Shown: one piece after another, positions 33,058 to 44,258 of the stretch | Position numbering within the stretch: the stretch's first letter is position 1 | Layout: each line of letters begins with the position of its first letter | Source of the DNA: Kitagawia praeruptora | Taxonomy: Eukaryota; Streptophyta; Magnoliopsida; Apiales; Apiaceae | Length of the DNA stretch: 64,000 bases | NCBI GenBank assembly: GCA_037693485.1 | Contig: CM075353.1 | Location: 111,620,501-111,684,500, forward strand | Direction: 5' to 3' | Position numbers and translations under genes: made by a program | Notes under the pieces: generated by a model | Seen by the model: the letters and a program-made list of their open reading frames with translations, nothing else | What the model was told of the DNA's origin: nothing | Databases searched by the model: none

Positions 33058-34552
33058 CCCCCAAACTTAAACCGATGCTTGTCCTCAAGCATCAACAATT
33101 ACAACTAACTAACTAACTAGTACCACTTCTGTAGGTGATCACGGTTGCATTTGGCATATGCAACAAGCCCTTTAAACCCCTAGACAGTCTATAGCGAATG
33201 TACCCACAAAATCCATCTAACTAACAATGCAAAAATAATGCAATGCATGAATGCAACTAATATGCAAATGCAAAGATCCCCTTTAAACTAACCAAAATCA
33301 ACTAGCAAGCAAATATCTCAAAGAATGCAACTAAATCCAAATAGAGCTCGACTAAGCCCCCGTATACTAACAATACATGAACGGAAACGTGCGTGTGTGC
33401 GATGCTCATCAGAAATACTCCCAAAACTAGATCAAAATCATACCTATTCTTCGCCAAGACAATCACAGGTTTATAAATAGAATAGACTGTAGACACTTCA
33501 TAACTTAGAAACACCTCCATCCTCATTCAAATTAGCCAGGAATTCATGCTTTATTACTACACTACGACACATACTACTACATACAATACGCATGCTTATT
33601 TAACCGTGCAATGAATGAGACCCCAAAAGGCTTATACAATAATACCCATGTAGCAAGTGTTAGGTCAGCAATCCCAAACCACAAGGGCTTTCGGTTACTA
33701 GGACTAAGTCCCCTCAGACTTAATTACTCGAGTATTAAAGAGCTCACTCGTGGCTAATTTTGCATTTAACAATTGAACTTTTGACTCTCTTTTTTTCTGA
33801 TTTTTTTTTCTTTTCTTTTTTTCAATGCGATCTGGAATGAGAATTCTCATTTCCAATCCTAGACTACTCATAAAATATGAGTCGGCTACTAGCCAATTAA
33901 CACCTAGCCATTATTGACAATTAACAACAATTAGCATGAAATCCTTGGTTTCCCCCAAACATAGACTTTAGTGCTCCTACGCCATCAAGGGAATAACGAA
34001 AATTCTAAATACAATCAAGTGATTAAATCTCAAAACATCCAAACAAGCATGACCCTAACCTAGCCCAAAAGCAAACAATGAGACTGTGTAAAAATTTTGT
34101 CCCTGAAACATGCAAGTCAATTTCATAGGAACTATAAATCAACCATCTACTCATCATTACCACACTCAATTAAACATCTACCTACCAATCAGAATTAGCT
34201 CATCCTAAGGGATCATGAAATATGCATGCTATGCAAATGCAACTATATGGACTCACATGGTATAAAATCAAAATAACAGAATGTCCTACATGAAACAAAC
34301 ATAAATAACACTAACAAACATGCATGAATTACTACTAATATGAAACATATGATATCTATATGAACACAATGACACACAAATAACTACTATACACTACTTA
34401 TCCCCAAACCACCCCCAAACATAAAATATTCAATGGAAGGTAATACAAAGGATAGTAGGAAACATACCTAAATAAAAATGCCGAAAAGCGTGGGTTGCCT
34501 CCCACGAAGCGCTTGTTCAGAGTCAATTAACTTGACTACGTCCAAGCCTCCA
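33058..34552 (-). other. Non-coding 3' internal region of the Athila relative
   Basis: No frame of note. Starts with the polypurine tract on the minus strand (33058-33072). Includes a T/C-rich stretch at 33786-33826. ATGCAAATGC words are frequent. CGTGGGTTGCCTCCCACGAA (34490-34509) can form a short hairpin near the ORF's 3' end. Confidence 0.6.
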
Positions 34553-35470
34553 TTAAGGATGATAATAGTTAGCCTGGTCAACTCTTCGTGAGACTTCATC
34601 GTCATCACGGCGGCACACTTTATGCCCTTTCTCCTCGCTTGGCCTATTCGTATAACAACTATGTCCTATTCCAATGCCTTCATCAGTTGACCCAAAATCT
34701 ATCAATTTGTAGAACAACACACATTCGCGGGCTTCGCTTGAATATAATGGAGGAGGGTAAATGTAAGTTGTTGAAGCCTTTGGTTCCTCAAAGAGAACTT
34801 CCTCTATTGGCTCTAATGCGCTACCTCCATCTTTATACTCTGAGACAAGTAGAAGACCTGCATCTTTCCCATGGTCATCAGCCTCTTGGTACACACATAC
34901 CAATTCTTGAAATTTACGTAGCTCATCAGTGTCTGTCCCAAATAGTGCCCTTTCAAAATCATCCACCATCATAGCATGATCAAATTCCTCACATGGCTTG
35001 TGAACACACAACTCACCTTGGAATTTGTCTTCCTCAATTATGCATGTAGTACCTTGCTCCAAGTCACCGTTATTTTCTGGAATTGCCTCGAATATGAATT
35101 GTTGTTTCTCTTGTTCCAAGGCACTTAAAACTTGAGAAACTAGTGTCTCCAAAGAATTGATAGACTCCTCATTACTCTTTGCAAGCATCCTAATCTCCTC
35201 CATAACATCAACCTCATCTGACTGAAAAGTAGGAGTAGGTTGCTGATGTTGAAACTCTTCACTACCAAAGAAATATGACATATTTGGAACATCTTGCTGG
35301 TACTGTTGAGGATGGTATTGAAAATATGGTTGTTCCTCATAAGTGACATATGGATCAACTCCTTCGTAGTAACAATATTGTGAGATCTCATGAACGGCCA
35401 AACATTGCTCACATTGCTGAGGCATGGATGTCCTCGAATATGCCCACCATGGCAACTCCTCGCTTGCCAT
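34553..35470 (-). CDS. Gag-derived protein lacking the capsid domain, 305 aa
   Basis: Starts at the ATG reading MASEELPWWAY. Residues about 15-35 hold CEQC-x3-H-x4-YC, which resembles the zinc-knuckle CELC-x3-H-x4-C of the Athila gag at 1100. A Tyr/Gln-rich stretch follows, then EEIRMLAKSNEESINSLETL, matching in position and pattern the coiled EELRLMCKSQ..LKTLESHI of the same gag. The rest is acidic and ends with IYPPPLYSSEARECV and a Lys/Arg/Asp tail. The capsid (KDKAKGW) part is absent. I infer that it is a remodelled gag tail kept by a non-autonomous family, perhaps for RNA packaging. No stop or frameshift interrupts it. Function is unknown. Confidence 0.6.
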   Translation of the reverse strand: MASEELPWWAYSRTSMPQQCEQCLAVHEISQYCYYEGVDPYVTYEEQPYFQYHPQQYQQDVPNMSYFFGSEEFQHQQPTPTFQSDEVDVMEEIRMLAKSNEESINSLETLVSQVLSALEQEKQQFIFEAIPENNGDLEQGTTCIIEEDKFQGELCVHKPCEEFDHAMMVDDFERALFGTDTDELRKFQELVCVYQEADDHGKDAGLLLVSEYKDGGSALEPIEEVLFEEPKASTTYIYPPPLYSSEARECVLFYKLIDFGSTDEGIGIGHSCYTNRPSEEKGHKVCRRDDDEVSRRVDQANYYHP

Positions 35471-35594
35471 ATTCAAACACTCAAGTACTTGAAACACACC
35501 GAACTAAACAAGATAGGTAAGTAACTAATCCGAGTCAGTGAACTCTAACGACCACTATTGACAAGCATATAAACTAAAAATAAAACACCGATGA

Positions 35595-35613
35595 TCCCCG
35601 ACAGCGGCGCCAA
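35595..35613 (-). other. Primer-binding site of the non-autonomous Athila relative
   Basis: Minus strand TTGGCGCCGCTGTCGGGGA, five bases inside the LTR end (TGTTAACAC on the plus strand at 35619). Fits the Asp-tRNA-type site of Athila elements. Confidence 0.8.
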
Positions 35614-35728
35614 AAACTTGTTAACACAAAATCACGCAAGCGTACGTGGTCACAAGTAATATATGAATAAGTCAAGTTCGTTCCCACAGAGATCTGGTAA
35701 TGGTTTTAATTCAGTAGATGTACCTATG

Positions 35729-37455
35729 TGTTGCCCAGTAATAAACAATTGTAGAAGGGGGTTGAATACAATTATATAGGATTTTCGACTTTAATAGAAT
35801 TAATAACATAAGTATGAAACAATAACAGCTTTATTAATTCTGATATAAAACTGTTACAAACTCTCTCAAGAAATACCAAATTCTCAAGAGCTGCTAGGTT
35901 ACAAGATGACTCGAGTAAGTGATTACAATCATGTAAAACCTAAACTGTGTTTATATACTCTACACAGCTACACTATCAATTACAAGATATATTCAATCAA
36001 TTACATACGACTCTTAATACATATCTTGAATGATAGCTACCTTCCTATAATCTAGGAACCGCCATATCCATTCTCATTGATCTCTGGACTGATGAGAATC
36101 TCCACGTAATCCTGACCAGCTTACAATCCTGATAACAACCCAATACTGACGTTGTATTACTGATGACGTCAGCATCAGTATCTGATCAGTAGTCCAGATC
36201 CTGATATCACTTGAATCAATATCTAACAATCTTCCCCAATTTGTACTTAATGAAATAAAGCACAAATTATTTGATTCAATGATGTCAAAAACTCAAAACA
36301 AAATTCTACAAGAAATCTTTAGGCTCAGTCTCAGAAATCCTTACAAAGAAATTACTTATCTGCAAGAAACTTGATAGTAACTCCTCTTCTTTTTCTTCCA
36401 GAATCTGAATCAATCTTTTCTTCAACTTCTTAAGTTCTTCATTGTTCTTGTCAATCTGATAGATACCAGCCCTAAGATTTTGATTTGAGCTCCTTGGTAA
36501 GTCTAACTCTAGCAACAGTAAATATGCAAGATCTCTTCCACCAGGATTCAAAGACAACTGTTCTTGATACAGTATTACTTTTTTAACAGCTGAACCCTTT
36601 TGCATTTGTACTTCTTGCCCTTCTGAATTCAAGTACATGGGAGTATAATTACCATCATACCTTGATCCTCCTTCCAAATATCTGGATTTGATTGTCATGA
36701 AGATCATTGTACACCAGTTTTTGTAAACACTGGCTTCTACATCAGGAATGCTTCTATTTTCAAGCAAATAGAGAACATATTTCAGCTCTTTTGTTGACTT
36801 GCACAATACCTCATGAATACTCAGCCTCTTGACACTTTTGTCTTTCATGAAGTACAATAATTTTTCCATCATCTTACCATCCATCTTGCAAGCAACAATT
36901 GGAACAGATTCAAGCTCCCAAAGATCATCAACAGATAATTTGTCACCCAATCTTCTAGTAAGAAAATGTTGATCTGCTTGAAATGTAGGTCTGAATTCCA
37001 AATCCCTAGAACCAATTCCTCCTCGATTGTAAGGTTTCAGTCCCTTCAGATCAGAATTCATCTTAATCCACCTTGGTGGAGATTTATCAGGCTTAGAAGA
37101 TTTTGCTTTCTGAAGTCCAGGGATCATTGGAGGTTATGAGATTACTCTACCAGACTTAAAAACAACTGGTCAAGTATACTTCATGTCATCATCTTCTATC
37201 CACTTTTTTCTTCTCTTCTTTGTTTGTGGATCACTAGGTTCTGCTTCTTCCTCCTTCACTTGCTTAGATTTATCAACAAATAATTCCTTTTCAGAATTAA
37301 CCAGCCTTCTGAAATATTCTTTGCTAGCATTTTCAGCAATATCATTTGCACTGTCTCTGACTTCTCTAAATTTTCTAACATCACCAGTATCAGAGTCAAC
37401 AGTCTCCTTCTTTGCTTCTTCAACTTTCTTTTTCTTTGCCCAAATAAACTATTGA
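35729..37455 (-). mobile_element. Ty1/copia remnant: 3' LTR plus end of the internal region
   Basis: The LTR is 35729-36228 (500 bp; plus strand TGTTGCCCAGTAAT to ATATCTAACA). Its ending on the minus strand, CAACCCCCTTCTACAATTG, parallels the CACCCCCCCTCTACAACAC ending of the Copia LTR at 49582. On the minus strand a purine tract, CAAATTGGGGAAGAT, directly precedes the LTR (36229-36243). Inside is only the downstream ORF; gag and pol are gone. It interrupts the Athila relative's 5' LTR and ends abruptly at 37455 against a chromovirus LTR fragment. Confidence 0.75.
36306..37455 (-). pseudogene. C-terminal part of a post-pol ORF of the Copia remnant, with stops
   Basis: The minus-strand frame from 37455 reads a Lys/Glu-rich part (KKRRKKWIEDDDMKY), two in-frame stops (about 37135 and 37168), then 273 open codons from ATG 37127 to 36306. 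The open part has GDKLSVDDLWELESV, MMEKLLYFMKDKSVKRLSI and a Lys/Glu coiled-coil end. It lies directly upstream of the 3' LTR, the same place as the 1,331-codon ORF of the Sirevirus-type element. Patterns such as LSV..L..V...M.GK and K(S/T)VK.. are shared with that ORF's C-terminal third, so a distant relation is plausible but unproven. Confidence 0.5.
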
Positions 37456-37630
37456 CTCGAGATATCTACTAGGTCAATAAAATTTTAAAATGGGACCCGG
37501 TTCCACTTATCAGAAAATAATTAAATAATTGAATAATAAAATAAAAAAAAATTCCTCCTCATTTTAGGAAAACATTATTATTATTGAAATAATAATAAAA
37601 CCATTTCTTGAAAAAATCCGGGTTATTACA

Positions 37631-39950
37631 GTCTACCCTCCTTAAAAGGATTCCGTCCACGGAATCAGCTAAGGCCACTACTAGGATTCCTTAACTCTTT
37701 CATCATCAACATTTATTCTGCCAAACCGGAGATAGTGTCCATTCGTAAACAACTCCTCCGGAACCTCAATCCAACCATAGGATCCTTATTTGACACAGTT
37801 ATCACTGGAGTCTTACCACGTTATTCCTTTCACACATATATCTCGACCAACTTTCGATTATCATACTATCCTTGAGAGAGAGTTCACTGATTCTATTCAC
37901 ATAACATCCTTGAGAGAGAGATTGCACTCATTCCATTAATCATAACATCATTGAGAGAAAGAATTAACTAATTCTATTGATACATCACTGATATTCTATT
38001 CGCCTTGGGATTCGCTCTTGCTCTTGACGATTTCGTTACGAATCTAGTTTCTATCAGTGAATTTTGACTTGGCCAACCTGGTTGGCATCCCCTTCAAATT
38101 TATTAGATGTAACAAGAATCAGGGATCTTTGAAAAGATAGCCGTCATATCAAGGCTATTGCCACAAATTGATGATCATAAGGTTATGAGTATTAAAGTAA
38201 ACCTTATTTGAAATAAGAGAATTTGCTGAGAGATCAATATGATCATAAGAACTCACGTTGTGTGTCTCAGTTAAGACATTACTAAAGGTAATTAGCCTTC
38301 TTGTATTTCACAACTCACAAGTGATGGCGTCCCATCAGACTTCTATCACATAGACAGATAGTCCTTGTGGCCCCTATATGTATAGGGTTGTTCGTCTCAG
38401 TGGAAGTTGAGAAGTATGAAAACAATTCAAAGTCGAGTTAATAATTATCATATTTTGACAATTAATTCTCAAAGGGACACCTTGGAGTTGAATTGAACGG
38501 ATTCCAAAGGTGTTATTTCCAAAGAAAAGGATAACCAGAAAGATACTGGTATTCAACAAGCAAGTGGTGCTAGCTATACCACCATAGAATCATCCACTAT
38601 TGGAGGAAAGTGGAAGTTTGAAATATCCTCATTCATCAGGGTTTCAGAAACCTGAAAGTAGGAATAATGACAGCTTCTGGCACAATCGAAATTAAATATG
38701 GCTTAACACAAGTATTAAAGAATAACTTCGAGGAGGGGATGTATTCTTTATTAAAAATTCTCTCTTGGAGAGATGTCAAGATAGGTCATAGATTAGGGGG
38801 TAATCAAAATAATTTATGCACAGGGATGTGTCAAATAATTCACATTGGGGAGATAATAAACATAAGTTGCGAATGGGGAGATATCAAATAATTAAGACTA
38901 GGAAGGTAATCAAAATGATTCCTAAATGGGGAGGGTAATGCCAAGGTCTCCACGGATGCCTTTTATGTCGGCTTCTCTGACGGATAATTGTTCGATTATA
39001 ACGTTCTTCTTTTCCACACACACCCTAAGGTGCTCGATAACCGACGTCATCATCGACTCGTAATAGGCGTTAAAGATTCAACCATCGACGCTTACAATCG
39101 CAAGGAGTTCTATTCGACTTGGCGCAAGCATCTCACGCAAACGTTCTATTCTTTGAGAAGACTTCGATACGGTGTCGCCCCTAACAACGACGAATTCCAC
39201 ATGTCGAATGGGCGATATTCCGAAACATTGCTGGAAATACATACTTTGATCCAGTCACCATTATAACCATCTTTATACCACCTATTCTTGTCCTCATGAC
39301 AATTCCATGTGCTACTTAAGCTTATCTCTTTTTGGCATGACAGCCTTCGTACTAGTCTTTCTCAGACTTTTTCAGTCCGTCTTGATTCTTAAAACATTTC
39401 ATCTTTATCATTTTTCTTCCATAATCAATTGAAACAATCGGTGTCTGTCCACCAATCCATTCATAATATTACCTCAAACTCTATTAAGCTCGAGAAGATT
39501 TAAATACCCGCAACTTCGGCTAATACTCTTTCATAGGGATCTTGTTTTACTTCCCTTTTCGGAATTTTAACAGTACGGATACTATCTCAACTCATCATTG
39601 TCATAATACCGGATGCCAGCTTTCCATCCTTCATCATCATATTGAAATTTCCTATCATTCGGGGAATACATAACTTCATCCATGAACCCCTAAAATTATA
39701 TTAATTTCATACCTCGGGCGATCTATGCCCTCTGCTGACCAATACTTGTCTCTGAGGATCCTTTAGCAGACATCCACAACTACCCAAGGTGAGGTCTATC
39801 TCAACATATTTCTCATTATAACATTCCAATCTTAACTTAATCATTGGCACTATATCCAATAGTCCAACATGAACTCTACATGAGTTCTGACGTTCTCACA
39901 TAACTATACACACTCCTACTCACTCTCGTTTCTAGTTTACTATAACCTAA
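37631..39950. other. Non-coding interior of the chromovirus-like element
   Basis: No frame longer than about 90 codons and none recognisable. Starts with a pyrimidine tract GTCTACCCTCCTTAAAAGG (the purine tract of the minus strand). TTGAGAGAGAG words repeat at 37870-37975. Confidence 0.55.
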
Positions 39951-39962
39951 TCTCTGATATCA
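39951..39962 (-). other. Primer-binding site, initiator-Met type (10 of 12)
   Basis: Minus strand TGATATCAGAGA, four bases from the LTR end at 39967, against the canonical TGGTATCAGAGC. Confidence 0.6.
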
Positions 39963-39966
39963 TTTC

Positions 39967-42900
39967 TGTAACACCCCCAAATTCGGGGTCAAGGATTTGG
40001 TAGCTACGCGGAAATCCTCAATGTCAAATTACTTGTTTAACAACATCAAACCATCTGTAATCATTAAAACTGAAATATAACTCTGCGACCCCAACCACCA
40101 AGCATCTTTTAGGTCATAGGGCTAGAAACAAGAATTCAAATACTTACATTTCTCATTACATCCATCCTATTACATTGCACTGTGTCTTACAAATCTTATA
40201 CTACTAGTATAGCTTCGTTGGGAAGTACACCAGCAACTAGTACTACTCAGTACAAAGTAATATATATTACACATCAATGTACCTACATATAACTTACTCC
40301 AGCTATAGCTTTTCTGGATCATATCATCTTCATAGGGCGTACTGCCTGCTTCTTCAGAGCCATGCAGATAAGCCTCAACCGACTACCTTCCTCTGAAAGG
40401 TTAATATTTGAAACAAGCAAGAATGAGCGAAAGAATTGCTCAGCAAGGTAATAATAGAACTTAACAATATACATACCAATACACACAAGGGTATTCAATG
40501 TCTAACGATATTTAATATCATTTCTGAAACATTTACAACTATGGAACTTCAATAAGGAAAGTATGACATTTGAAATAGCATCAAATGAACAACCTGGGAT
40601 TATACTAACCATAGTAAGCTTCATACCTTAGCAAAATGGTATAAGTTGTAGTCTCAACGACCTTTAAGAAAACTCTTCAAAATACGTAGTGCAATATACT
40701 GCTACTACAAGTGTTTTCATCAAACAGAAACCAAACCATAAAAGGATCCCTTTTTTAGTATTTCACAAGTCTTAAAGTATATACATATAAGTATATCATT
40801 TTCGCCAGAACACTTGGCAGATCAAGATACTGTACCTCAGCAATATAATAACCGTTCTAAAATATCTTTGAAACCGTATGCCATGCATTGACGGACATGG
40901 TGCTAGTATATTGTAAAAGATGGAGTTATAAGATAGTTCAATATAACCTTTCCGTAAAATATCTGCTATATAGAATATAAGCAGAATATCAACATATAAC
41001 TTGAAAGATGAAGTTATAAGGTGATCCAATATCAAAAACCTCCTTATCACAACTCATGTTATGTAAGGTATCAACAGAGTCATCAATTATAAGATAAAGG
41101 ATGAAGTTACAAGGTAACTCAAATTATAACTTTCGTAGGATTATCTGTTATGCAAAATATGAGCCAGATATCATCATATATCACAACGAGGAAATTGCAG
41201 GAAAATATTGCAATCCTAGTTTTGAACATATTTCAAACCCCTGCCAACCTGAAAGAAGTCTCTGCGATACGTGTCGGGGGAACTACCCGTCAACCTGAAA
41301 GAAGTCTCTTCGATACGTGTTGCAGGAAATATCCAAATTGGATGATGAACTAATACTGGAGTATTCACCGCGCCCGCTGTCCCAATATTTACGATGATCA
41401 GTCGCAGATTGTACAGCTCAATTTGATTTTACTACCGGTAGAAGGAAGAACTAACGGATTTACTTGTCCACCGCCCTTTTTGATCTCCCTGGCCAACGGT
41501 TGGGCCTTTTGGATGGACCGGCGCGACTCGGCCTCTTACACGACTCCTAGTTTGAATAAAATCCATGACTCTGAAACGTAAAGTTCGTCCCCCATTCCCC
41601 AAGTATAATACTTGTTGATAAGACTCCACAAAGTAGTCGTATCTAGTTGGAAAGGAAAATTCACCAATATTTCCCAAGCTGATGCTTGTTAATGGATATA
41701 AACTTGTTCCATGAATTTTACCCCACGATTGTTGAGGAGGTAACCAACAAGACTCATATCGATATTTGAAAAGAATCAAGATGCGAGTGAAAATAATACT
41801 TTCAAAAGCTTTATGATCGGGCAGTCAAACAAAATAAATAACAGCTTTCAAGTAGGGTTCCCTTATATTTTTGGAAGTTTCGAGCGAGCATTTAAATCTT
41901 CCTATAAGATTGATTTAAATGGAAAATAAAGTTTTGGGAACCTCTCCTTGATAAGAATAAGTCTCAGAAATATTCCATACAATTATTGAAGGTCGAAGAT
42001 GAATAAGATAATTCGCTTTAACAAGCTAATTTAAAAGTATCTAATAAATATTCGAAGAATACTCATTAAATACATAATTAACAAAGTAATCAATAATACA
42101 TAAGTTCTCAAGTGAATATTCGAAAATAATATTCACTTAATAATTAAACCTCGAATGAATATTTGAAAATAATATTCATTAAATAAATAGTCTTTAAATG
42201 AATATTCAAAATAATATTAATTAAACACAGTAATAGTTATTCGATATATTTATGAGAATATATCTTCGAAAGTATACGAAATACCGACTCCCGATCTTTT
42301 ACAAAGATACGATTCATATTCCCTTCGCTAAGGGTAATTATAAAATCCGGCTCATAGCTAATATTCAATTTCTAGTTATAAGCCACTCCTCAAATCATAA
42401 TCCAGTATCACAATATGTTTCCCTCAGTCAGTATGCTTTCCACCAGCATATATATATAGAATAATATCACAGTATATACCTTTCAAGAATAGTCATGCTT
42501 TTCTACTTAGTATATACATATCAGCAATAATAACACATCAGCAAGACTACCTAATAGTCCCTAAGTAACCTTCACTTGGCATTTTATAACTCTTGAATCA
42601 TCCTCGAGAATTTAGTGATTATACAATTTAATAATCATTAGGCAATGACTACCTAATGATCCCTTTTTAAAAGGATAATCCAATTAATCGTCTTTTATTA
42701 AAATAAATATTCGAATAATATTTAGTAGTAATATTGAAGTATTTAATAACCTCCAAAACACCCAAATATAAACCTTGGAATATATTAACCAAAACCACAT
42801 TATTACCCCTCCGGCCATTTCCGGACTTTAACCACTTAGTTAAATATTCACACTGATTCCCAGTTAATAGGTAGTAAATCATACATAGATCCTTTTTAAA

Positions 42901-43393
42901 TGAATATTAAAAAAAAGTATTTTTCCAATGAGATAATACTCACATACTAATCCTTGAATGAGTTGACACTCAATAATGTTGCTCGTATGAGAAAATATTC
43001 AAATAATATTCCACGAATGAGATAATACTCAAATAATAATCCTCGAATCATTTCCAAGAAATTAATACTTTCTGGAATTATAGTTAATGTTCGTAAATAA
43101 CATTCCTCGAAATGAATAATAATCGATCGCTTCAATCCCTCCGGGTTTCCACGACTATCTCTATATCTCAAAATACTGACTCTCGGTCAATAAGAAATAA
43201 ACAATTAATAAATCCCTTTTTTTAAATGAATATTATAATAATATTCATTAAATCAATTAAACATCCAAATCGCATTTTATCAATATCATTCCTGATATTT
43301 ATAAACGAAAATATTCAATTTATAACCATGGGAATATCTTTGTTATCATTCCGGAACGAAGCGATTTTAAGAAAACGTTTTGAAAATGATATT
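39967..43393 (-). repeat. Long chromovirus-type 5' LTR, distal end cut off
   Basis: Begins TGTAACACCCCCAAATTCGG on the plus strand. Includes CAAGAATGAGCGAAAGAATTGCTCAG (split here at 40420-40445), a ~41-bp tandem repeat with CAACCTGAAAGAAGTCTCT (41249 and 41290), and from 42050 to 43330 many degenerate GAATGAATATTCGAAAATAA words. No coding frame is credible. Length is at least 3.4 kb. Confidence 0.55.
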
Positions 43394-44174
43394 TGTTATG
43401 CCTGAATTTGGCATAAGTCCTAAACAGGCCTAATGGGCTAGAATATTAGCACATCTCACATAATGGGCCTAGGAATGAAGAATGGGTCAGTAAAGTTCGC
43501 CATCATAAGAGGATTCATATTATTTCTGTGCAGGGGGGATCGCCAGCGAGCCCTAGTGTCGGGGTCGCACATCACGAGGTCTAGCGAGGCCTAGAGGTCC
43601 AGCGTGGCCTAGCATGTTACTACGAAGGCTTATGGTCAGGCCCAGCGAGGTCGCATAAGTAGGTTATCTCCATGCATTGAGGATCGCCTCGCATGGCCAG
43701 ACCCAGCGAGGTCGCATGCGGGGCTATCTAGTCAGTTTCGCCAGTAAAGATAATTATAGCATTACACAAGCAGCAGGTTCCCCTTCATGGGTCATGAACC
43801 GAGTAAATGGGTAGAAAAATAACCCAAGGAGATGACTAGTGGATTTGGGCCAAGCCGAGCCCATAAAAACCCTAGCCCATCTAGATAACTTCTTCTCCAA
43901 GAGAACTACGTATGGCTTGATCCCTATAAATAGGGTACGTAGGCATCTTGTAAAGGATGAGAAACAGTTCACCACTGATTATCAATATACAAGAGCAGCC
44001 ACATCAATACACACAAACCCTAATCCCAATTCTCGAGTCCATATTGCCATTAGAAATGCGATGTGGACTCAAAGAATGTCTTCTAGAAAATTGAATGCGA
44101 GACCAAGGCCCATTACTGATTACTCCTTTATGGGCTCTCATCGCAGGCCCAATGAATTTGAATAGTTGCTTACA
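43394..44174 (+). repeat. Tat-family LTR-like sequence, 781 bp, orientation uncertain
   Basis: Begins TGTTATGCCTGAATTTGG and ends TTGCTTACA. Three bases later TGGCGCGTCTCTAGATCTG resembles the TGGCGCC.. primer site of Tat elements, and CCCTATAAATAGGG (43922-43935) with a CTTGTAAAGGATGAG leader looks like a plus-strand promoter. Both point to a plus-strand 5' LTR. The adjoining pol, however, is on the minus strand, so this could be its 3' LTR. GCGAGGTCGCAT/CCTCGCAT words are shared with the whole 43.4-48.5 kb and 63.2-64 kb Tat sequence. Confidence 0.5.
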
Positions 44175-44250
44175 GCTGGCGCGTCTCTAGATCTGTTCAT
44201 ACTTGCTGAGATGATGACACGTGTAATGTGTCCGTCTCTCTCCTCACTAC

Positions 44251-44258
44251 TATATAAA
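44251..44258 (+). promoter_or_regulatory. TATA box of the plus-strand gene in the Tat element
   Basis: TATATAAA after a CTCTCTCCTCAC tract, about 150 bases before the predicted donor of the leader intron. Confidence 0.5.

Larger units (their letters stand above)
31886..35728 (-). mobile_element. Short non-autonomous Athila-related LTR element
   Basis: On the minus strand the order is a 5' LTR stub (35619-35728), a primer site (35595-35613), one ORF, a long non-coding region, a purine tract next to 33057, and a truncated 3' LTR (31886-33057). The internal region is only 2,561 bp, against well over 8 kb in full Athila elements, and lacks protease, reverse transcriptase and integrase. LTR and leader wording match the Athila element at 1-3886, so that family probably supplies the enzymes. 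The 5' LTR is cut at 35728 by a Copia LTR. Confidence 0.82.
37456..43393 (-). mobile_element. Chromovirus-like Ty3/gypsy element, internally deleted
   Basis: On the minus strand, a 5' LTR (39967-43393, ending GGTGTTACA) is followed after four bases by ATGATATCAGAGA, close to the initiator-Met primer site TGGTATCAGAGC. The internal region is 37631-39966. A purine tract TTTTAAGGAGGGTAGAC then precedes a 3' LTR fragment (37456-37630, TGTAATAACCCGGATTTTTT). The TGTAACACCCCCAAATTCGG end is typical of chromovirus (Tekay/Del-type) LTRs. The 2.3-kb interior has no gag-pol frame. The 5' LTR lacks the expected AATAACCC-type far end because Tat sequence begins at 43394. Confidence 0.65.

Noticed and set aside
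37183..37455. Ser/Phe-rich plus-strand frame resembling a signal peptide protein
   Set aside because: It is the complement of a Lys/Glu-rich coding stretch of the minus-strand Copia ORF.
41101..41353. Overlapping plus-strand frames in the chromovirus LTR
   Set aside because: They only reflect a ~41-bp tandem repeat; no conserved domain.
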